A stretch of DNA of 17,403 nucleotides from Jimgerdemannia flammicorona. Lineage: Eukaryota > Mucoromycota > Endogonomycetes > Endogonales > Endogonaceae. Each line of letters starts with the position of its first letter. Within the stretch, counting starts at the first letter, position 1. Made by a program: the position numbers and the translations under genes. The stretch is from the NCBI GenBank assembly GCA_003990745.1, contig RBNI01002824.1, positions 1 to 17,403 on the forward strand, written 5' to 3'. This document shows, in pieces, positions 8,472 to 15,028 of this stretch. The notes beneath the pieces were generated by a model. The model was not told the origin of the DNA. It made no database searches and saw only the letters and a program-made list of their open reading frames with translations.

Positions 8472-11400
8472 ATGAACAGTACAACCAACATTTTTTCTTT
8501 AAACATGAATGGGTTATGGGGCACTGCTCGATGTAGGAACATTTTTACTTGGATGAAGGGATTGGAGGCTGATCTCTTCCTCTTGCAGGATATCAGGTGT
8601 GAGAATAATTCTGATAAGATAGAATGGACAAAGGAATGGGGAGGTGTAGTAATTTGGAAGGGCAAGGTCAGGATTTTGATTTAGAAAGGCAGAGGGGAGA
8701 TACAGGATGTGAGGAGCTGGGGGGAGGGACTGGTCTGAGGTGAGTGGATTCATGCAGGCTAGGAGTCAGTTACAGTTGGCTCTTGTTACTGCCCTACTAT
8801 ATGGGGTGAGCATGTAGATTGGGTGAAAGGTCTATAGGAGAGTGGGATCCTTGCAGAGGCTGGAGTGGATATGCTTGGAGGAGATTTCAATATAGTTTGA
8901 GATATATGGATAGATAGAACAGATAGAGGACAAGGTGCTGAGAGCAGGAGTGAAGGACTGGTGGCATGGGAGGAAGTAGAAAGACTAAGTGTACTGGTAG
9001 ATGCTAGTAGGGAGTACTGGGGGGACAAGAGGGTTTATACACATTGGGCAGGGGGCCTGGAGACAAGAATCAACTGGATTCTGATAGCCAGTTGCTGGGG
9101 CCTAGATGTTTGGAAGTCACTGGAGGTGGAATGGTGTCCATGGTTAGATCACTGGGGGCTTTTGGGACAGGGGTGCTTTGGGGGAAGTGGGGATGGACCT
9201 GGACATTGGCACCTTAATTCCTCTTTGTTAGATGACAAGACTTGGTGGGATGAGTGGGCTAAAGACATTCAGCTGAGGGTGGAGAACTGGCAGCAGGAAG
9301 GTGCCTCAGTTGGGGTTCAGTGGATGAGGATGAAGGAGATGGCCAAGATTTACTGGAGTGAGGCTGGCAAGGAGGCAGGGAAGCAGAGAAGGCGAAGAGT
9401 GCATTGGGCTTCTACTAGATTGACTAGGCTCCTGGAGGAGTGGGTAAGGCTGATGATGTTGGAGGAAGAAGAAGATTGGAGATTAATGAGGGCGAAGATA
9501 GAGGTTGGGGAACTACAACAGGTGCTGTGGGAAGAGGAAGAGGTAAGGGTACAGAGCTTAGCAGCATGGCTTCATTGGCAGGATCTAGAGGAAGGGGAGA
9601 GGCCTTCCAAGTTTCTTATAAGGGCCCTTAGAGCAAGAAGGGTACAGCAATGGTGGGAAGGGGTGCTTGACTCAGATGGTATACTAGTGCATAGTGTACA
9701 GGACATTCTTTGATCACTGAAGGAGTGATGGAGTAGATTGTAGAGTGAGGAGGAGGGTGGGGCAGATGCTGCTGCTATTGACCAAACATTAGAGGATTGG
9801 CACCCACCATAAGTAGAGGGGCTAGGTGATCTGGTGATGCCTGTACAGGAGGATGAGATCCACCAGGTTCTTGCTGTGACAATGCCAGGTATGGCACCTG
9901 GGGAGGATGGTCTGCCATGGGACTTCTGGAAGTGAATGGTTGGAGTCCCAGGTGTGATGGGAGAGATGACAGCATTGTGTGACTTTATCCTACAGACAGA
10001 GAGGTGGGTGGGAGAGTAGGATCTTGGGCTAGTGATGCTACTTTATAAGAACAAAGGAAGGTGGGAGGATTGGAAGAACTGGTGACTGATAATGTTACTA
10101 GATATGGACAGAAAGTTGGTAACTAAGGTGATGGTTATAATACTACAGAAGGTGGTCCAGCAAGTCGTGGGTGTTGAGCAGAGGGGATTTGTGAGTGGTC
10201 AGCTCATCAGAGATGGCACAGCCTGGGTATATGGAGTTATTGAAGGGGTAAGGGCCTGTGAACTGGATGGGTATCTAGTCTTCTTGGACCAGGAGAAGGC
10301 TTATGACCAGGTGCAATGAGTCTGGCTGGTGAAAGTATTGGATAGAATGGGGGTTCTGTACCAATTCCGGTCAGCAATGGTCAGCCTACTAGAAGGGAGT
10401 AGGGCTGCACTCATGTGTAATGGACATAGAGGGGTAGCATTCCCCTTGGGTGAGGGGGTGCCCCAGGGGGACCCACTGTCTCCCATTTTGTATGCTCTTT
10501 CCCTAGAACCCCTTATAGACAGAATTAGGTGGAGGATTGTGGGGCTCTCTTTCTTTGACATTGGGTGGAAAGTTGGGACCTTTGCAGATGATATGGTGGT
10601 TGGTTTGGGATCAATTACTAATGTCGAGGAGCTCAAGAAGACAGTAGAGTGGTATGAGGAGCACTCTGGGACTAAGCTGAATTGGCACAAGTGTGAAACA
10701 ATGGTGCTAGACAATGGTCTGGTGGGAGGGGAGGTTATAAGAACAATTGTCCCCACTAGTGAGGCAGTGTAGTACTTGGGCATCTATTTATCAGTCTATG
10801 GATCAGTTCTGCCCTGGCTTTGGTGGGAGCAGAGGATTGGAATCTGGGAGGAGGCCCTGTGGGGTTGGGGGGGAAGACACTTTTCTCTGGCAGGGCAGGT
10901 CTCAATTTTGAATATCTACTGGCTGCCAAAGTTGTGGTATCTGGCTTATCATCTGGACTTCCCAGCCTGGGTGGTGAAGAGATTGATGAAGTTAGTGAAG
11001 GGATGGATTTGGGCTGGCAGGTAGAGTCAGATTGGTTGGGAGACCTTGTTCTTACTAGTAGCAAGAGGTGGACTTGGGCTAGTTGACTTTCCAAAATGGT
11101 TATACTGTTTGAGAGCATGGTGGCTAAAGAGGGCAGTGGAGTTGAGAGGAGGTAATTGGGTTCCCCTGCTGCAGAAGATCTGGGAGAGGTGGTCATTACT
11201 AAGAGGCTCAACTGGTGATCTCCTCTCATTGGTTGGACTTCAGAACACTGAACAACTGCAATATAAAGGATTCTGGTGGGGGATAGCAGAGGGGGTACAC
11301 CACATTAGAATTTATTGGCAGAAAAATAAAGAGGAGGTGGCTTGGGACCTAGCGATATGGAGATAGGATCATATACTACTGGGTGGTGTTCTTTTAATTG

Positions 11401-12128
11401 AGTTCGACATTGGTGATGGAATAGAATGCCAAAGGGGACTGGGCCAGGATCTGTAGCCTAGCAGTTGGCAAGGAGTTAGAATTGGCAAAGAGTGGAACTG
11501 ACATAGTATTTGGACCTAGAGTGCTGCAGTGAGAAAGTGGATGCCACCAAAGTACTAGGTAGTCTGGTGGCATATGCTACAGAGAAATATAATGCTCAAC
11601 TTTCACTTGGGGCACCTTATTATAGGGGATTGCTTTGACTGTAAGGAGTGCCATAATGTAGAGCAGGAAGGGGGTTATATACAGATACCAGAATATTGGC
11701 TAGGAGAGTGTGAAGTGTTGGGAGACTTTTGGTGGGCAATTGGGGATCGCTTGGGGGTAAGGCATAGGGGAGATAAAGTACAGGGGAGATGGGAGGACTT
11801 GAGAGATCGATTGGTAGGGGGGATAGGAAAGGAGTGGCTTATCTTGGGCTGGGCTTTGGCTATTTGGGTGGAGCTGGCCAGTTACTGGCTATTTGTTTTT
11901 GAGGATAAGAGGAGACAGGGCTTGGGGGACTGGTTGTTGCAGTGGCATAGGCTTATAGAAGACACCTTAACAGGCTGGTGGCTTGGTTGGGGGCTGCAGA
12001 GTAGTCAGAGGTACTGCTTGGTGGAGAAAATTTGTAAACAGAGTGGGGGGAGAGTTGGAGTAGTTAGTGAGAGAGTAATCTTTATTCATGAGGAGGTGGG
12101 GAGGGGCTCCCCTATGGAGATTAGATAG
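8472..12128 (+). pseudogene. LINE ORF2 of copy 2: endonuclease / RT / knuckle, 20 in-frame stops, no frameshift
   Basis: The frame starts with ATG (MNSTTNIFSLNMNG) and runs 1219 codons in one phase to TAG at 12126. I count 20 premature stops, among them 8682, 8736, 8760, 8835, 8898, 9711, 9726, 9741, 9810, 9933, 10017, 10083, 10317, 10770, 11022 and 11364, and four more between 11367 and 11570. Aligned to copy 1, most replace Trp, Arg or Gln. Recognisable motifs are LLQD, GGDFN (near 8880), TRINW, APGEDGLPWDFWK (near 9895), LDQEKAYDQV, GVPQGDPLSP, FADD (10581-10592) and KLNWHKCE. Some key residues have also changed: the endonuclease SDH is LDH (9144-9152), and the knuckle His is Tyr (11694-11696). 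It is dead as a polymerase gene, but the frame is strikingly free of indels. Confidence 0.92.
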
Positions 12129-12187
12129 TGGGTGGTGATGATGTATACTTATTCATAGATTGGTAATAAAGATAGAGTCCAAGTGAC

Positions 12188-12218
<31 letters not shown>
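12129..12218 (+). terminator. 3' UTR, polyadenylation signal and A tail of LINE copy 2
   Basis: There is an AATAAA at 12165-12170, then the family motif GAGTCCAAGTGACTAT, then 28 A (12191-12218). The tail length is that of a fresh insertion, in contrast with the damaged coding sequence. Confidence 0.85.
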
Positions 12219-12220
<2 letters not shown>

Positions 12221-12240
12221 TATTACTCTTGGCTACTTTT
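12219..12240 (+). repeat. Right target-site duplication of LINE copy 2
   Basis: GGTATTACTCTTGG and the following eight bases repeat 6321-6342 with four C/T differences and sit flush against the A tail. This marks the right edge of the insertion and shows that X(+) continues beyond it. Confidence 0.75.
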
Positions 12241-12786
12241 GACAATTTATGAAGTTGAGCTCTGATCATTGGGGGTGGTCAGGGGGCCCAAGACTACCCA
12301 GATCAGGTGTTTTGGCTATATTCAACTAGAACTAGGAGTTAATATAGTAATATAATCGAGACCTATAGTGGAGTATTAGAGGTCTTCTCATATCTCATAT
12401 ATAAGTTCTCTACTTACCTTATCAGAGAGAACCAGATCCTACCCACTGTTCTGTACTTTGAGAAGAGTTTTTCTTTACCTATTACTCTCCTTGAGGTAGT
12501 GAGGGCTATGCCAATCAGCTCAGATATAGCCTTATATATACATTGAGATTTCTGATATATACTCAAAGCATATGTCTGTTACTCTCTAGTAGTAGGAAGA
12601 GTATGGTATATAGAATGAAGTGTAAATAACTTTGCCCTACTATATCTAGTATAGTTGAGCTGCTGGACAATAGCTAGCCTAGGTTTAATAGGAGTATAGT
12701 ACTTAGTAGATAGTAAGAGAGAGTTTTGGCCTATATAGTCTAGGTTCTCTTTTAATAAAATCTACAGAACTTCAGATCTATTAAAT
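12219..12786 (+). repeat. Repeat X(+), right part
   Basis: This is the continuation of X(+) after LINE copy 2. Around 12325-12365 it aligns with X(-) on the other strand (for example AACTAGGAG then TAATATAG, found twice in X(-) in variant form). Looser similarity runs on to about 12490. The stretch 12241-12320 has no counterpart in X(-). No open frame of useful length remains. An AATAAA at 12754-12759 lies 27 nt before the A tract at 12787. Confidence 0.6.
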
Positions 12787-12808
12787 AAAAAAAAAAAAAA
12801 AAAAAAAA
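12787..12808 (+). repeat. A22 tract, possible retrotransposon tail
   Basis: A pure run of 22 A is preceded by AATAAA at 12754-12759, a spacing like that at both LINE tails. It could be the tail of X(+) or of another poly(A)-tailed insertion, or a slippage-grown homopolymer in AT-rich DNA. Confidence 0.45.
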
Positions 12809-13192
12809 TCTAGTATATATAATAAAGAATATTAAATTTGGACATATTTTCATTAAGTTACTATATTTTGAATTTAGAATAAATATTTTAAATTAAATCA
12901 GACCTCAATTCAATTTAATTAAATTAAATTAAGTCTCAATTTGATTCAAATTTAATTTGAGTTTAAAAATCTCTAATTTAATTCAATTTAAATAATTCTT
13001 AATTTGATTTAATTCAAATTAATTCAATTTATTTAAGAGTACTACCCTCTTCTAGTCTCTCTTTAAATATTATTTTCTTATTAACCTAGACTATTAAATT
13101 GTCTAGTAGTTCCACTATTCTAGCTATATATATTAGATATACATATTAACTCTTACTATATATATATATTAGACTTATTTACTTATCAGAGC
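12809..13192. repeat. AT-rich low-complexity tract
   Basis: This is about 250 nt of irregular AATTTAATTCAATTTAAAT-type words, then a TA-rich stretch with runs of (TA)n near 13120-13175. Nothing coding or structured is recognisable. Its texture matches 5588-5735. Confidence 0.6.
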
Positions 13193-13700
13193 TGTAACAG
13201 TTCTAGTTTCTAAATAAGGAAGTGACTAGTTTTGGTAGTTCTAAGTAGCTCAAAGAGATACTTAAAGATTCAAGTGTTCTCAAAGGATTTCTGAGAGAAA
13301 ATATTCTGAGGCTTTATTTATGAGAACAAAGGGGATATTTATATAAGATCTGAAAGAAGAATCCAGAAGGATCTGAGAAATCAAAGAAAAATGCCAAGAG
13401 GAAAGTTCTCAGTAAGGATGACAAATGATGACAAATAAAGTTCTATAAGTTTCCAGGACATTCAGTAACTAGCTAAATAAGTACTAGTAGATGCTCGATA
13501 CCAAGAAAGGATTTCTAAGTATTCAGAAAGTACTGAAAGGTTGTAGAATATTAAGAAAAGACAAAAAAAAGAAGTAAACTATGCTAAAATATTATAAGAG
13601 CTGAATTATTATTTAAAAAAAATAAAAGTACATCTATATATTAGATCTAGCAATACTGGAACTAAATAAGGAATAATTCTCCAAACTCCAAAAGAAAGCC
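13193..13700. repeat. AT-rich sequence with LTR-like terminus, unclassified
   Basis: TGTAACAG at 13193-13200 is the kind of end seen in many fungal Ty3-type LTRs (TGTAACA...TGTTACA). Reading the minus strand, a TATATAA box near 13340 is followed about 25 nt on by ATAAATAAAG, and the segment would end in TGTTACA at 13193, as an LTR does. No second copy of the segment occurs in the window, so an LTR cannot be proven; a solo or fragmentary LTR is the best guess. A perfect tandem 10-mer (GATGACAAAT) lies at 13417-13436. No gene is seen. Confidence 0.3.
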
Positions 13701-13832
13701 TGAGATAAAAGAAAAACCCCTCAATTAACTAATAAGAAATAGAGTAGATTTATAGTAGATAAGTAAAAGACTTATATATAAAATCTCCTCAAAAGAACTA
13801 ATATATGAGCTAAGGTCTGAAAAGATTTCAAC

Positions 13833-13978
13833 CCTACTCTCTGAGTCTGCAGACCTCAATCATATTGCTATATTAGCTCCTAGTTTTAGTCAGATACTGC
13901 TAAATGAGAAAGATTCCACTCTTTAAGTCTGTAGGCCTTAATTATATTACTATATCAGCTCTTAATTCCAGTTAAGTA
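13833..13978 (-). repeat. Two diverged tandem units, period 82 bp, inside X(-)
   Basis: Units at about 13833-13894 and 13914-13978 match each other (GAGTCTGCAGACCTCAAT against AAGTCTGTAGGCCTTAAT; ATATTGCTATATTAGCTCC against ATATTACTATATCAGCTCT) at a constant 82-bp offset, with differences nearly all transitions. X(+) carries a single unit around 12325-12365, so the duplication is specific to this copy or was lost in the other. Confidence 0.7.
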
Positions 13979-14419
13979 TAATGAGGATACTGATTATTAT
14001 ATTATCCACTACCTACTAGCTAATCAAAAGACTTCACTGAGATAATACTTACTCCAACCCTAATGACTATTCCTAGTCTAATACCTGTCTGGTTCACTAT
14101 TATTGCTCATCCTCCTATCTGTGATGATCATCTCCTCTTTTATTCTAACTCTACTTAAAAAACAGTCATCTATACTAGAACCATACTTACCAGAAAGCTT
14201 ATCAAAGCTCAGAGAGTCCTACTATAGATATCAACAACCTACAGGTAATCTATACTGATACTTAATACTCAAAGTTGACTAACTTTCTATATAGCCTATG
14301 ATATACTATAATAATATCTTATTAATAATAGTAAAAGGAAGAAGGTACTACACCAAAATAAATATATCCTAGATGTAGCTAGAGATATTAAAAACTGTAA
14401 AAAAAGTAGAAAAAGCACT

Positions 14420-14431
14420 GACCCAATACCA
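14420..14431 (-). other. Possible primer-binding site of repeat X(-)
   Basis: TGGTATTGGGTC on the minus strand lies at the position homologous to TGGTATCAGATC of X(+). It is three transitions away from that sequence and would be a mutated primer-binding site if X is an LTR element. Confidence 0.25.
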
Positions 14432-14627
14432 ATAAAGGGATAACTCATCACTATTACCTCCCTTCCACAGCCCTGCAATAGGTATAGTAAACCAACCCAA
14501 GATAGAGGGGAAATAAGTTGTGAAAAAGGAACTCAGAAAGTTGCCTACCAAAACCTTGTGACCAGTATGATAGCAGAGAAAGGGGCTGGCAATAGTTATT
14601 TGCTTGTTGATGGCTAGATTTGTTCAC

Positions 14628-14755
14628 CCACCCTCTTACCCTTGATGTTGCTATATAAGCTTCACTCATCTGTACCATTTCTCTATACAAACGATGCTAC
14701 CCACCCTCTTACTATCCTTCACTTAAACTCTCCTCTTATTGTACAAACATGTTGC
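14628..14755 (-). repeat. Degenerate direct duplication at the outer end of X(-)
   Basis: ACCCACCCTCTTAC occurs twice about 71 bp apart, near 14629 and 14700. On the minus strand each is preceded by a related block (CATGTTTGTACAATAAG and CATCGTTTGTATAGAGAA). This looks like a tandem duplication of a 56-74-bp unit, possibly promoter-type repeats of an element terminus. Confidence 0.5.
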
Positions 14756-15028
14756 TTGACTCGGTTGGTAAGGATGGATTAGCTGATTTGCACGCACGTT
14801 TACCCCAATGAAATATCAAATATACTGTAATTACATATACCAGCAAAAAAGGTGAATTATGACCAATAACACGTTATCAAACATTTAAGCTGAAAAGGTC
14901 GCGAAAAAGGTCACAATATGCAAACCATACCCTTGCCAATCGAAGAAAAGACCCGTGCAGCTTTATATAAATTGTCTATGATCATTACCGTCTACACCTC
15001 TTACTCCCAAATAAAACCACTCCTCATC
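14756..15028. other. Intergenic, 3' flank of the POL5 gene
   Basis: This is non-repetitive DNA of ordinary composition between the transposon block and the POL5 stop codon. It presumably contains the POL5 3' UTR, but I find no clear AATAAA on the minus strand. A tRNA A-box-like string near 14760 has no matching B box. Nothing else is recognisable. Confidence 0.6.

Larger units (their letters stand above)
6343..12218 (+). mobile_element. Non-LTR (LINE) retrotransposon, copy 2, full length, heavily mutated
   Basis: About 5.88 kb lies between the two arms of a 22-bp degenerate duplication and ends in 28 A. The order is a 5' region of about 240 nt, broken ORF1 (6586-8442), a 29-nt gap, broken ORF2 (8472-12128), a 62-nt UTR and the tail. 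It is collinear with copy 1, and the ORF2 frames differ by only one codon in length. The proteins have clearly diverged, so these are two lineages of one family and not a recent duplication. CpG is very scarce here compared with copy 1. Full length at the 5' side is inferred from the duplication, since 5' truncation is common in LINEs. Confidence 0.9.
13700..14755 (-). repeat. Repeat X(-), inverted copy
   Basis: The reverse complement of about 14590-14020 matches X(+) 5736-6320, and further parts match 12325-12490. The left boundary is vague because similarity fades in AT-rich DNA. Beyond 14590 this copy holds sequence absent from X(+), including a TATATAAG-type box near 14650. Normal-composition DNA begins at about 14755, so the repeat's outer edge is near there. 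Small open frames exist but none with recognisable protein similarity. Confidence 0.65.

Noticed and set aside
13120..13180. (TA)n stretches as an origin or regulatory site
   Set aside because: Simple-sequence DNA in an AT-rich tract with no other supporting signal.
14454..14690. 78-codon minus-strand frame inside X(-)
   Set aside because: Homologous sequence in X(+) is not open, and no family is recognisable; likely chance.
14756..14815. tRNA-like string (TGACTCGGTTGGTAAGG resembles an A box)
   Set aside because: No B box, no acceptor pairing and no cloverleaf could be drawn.
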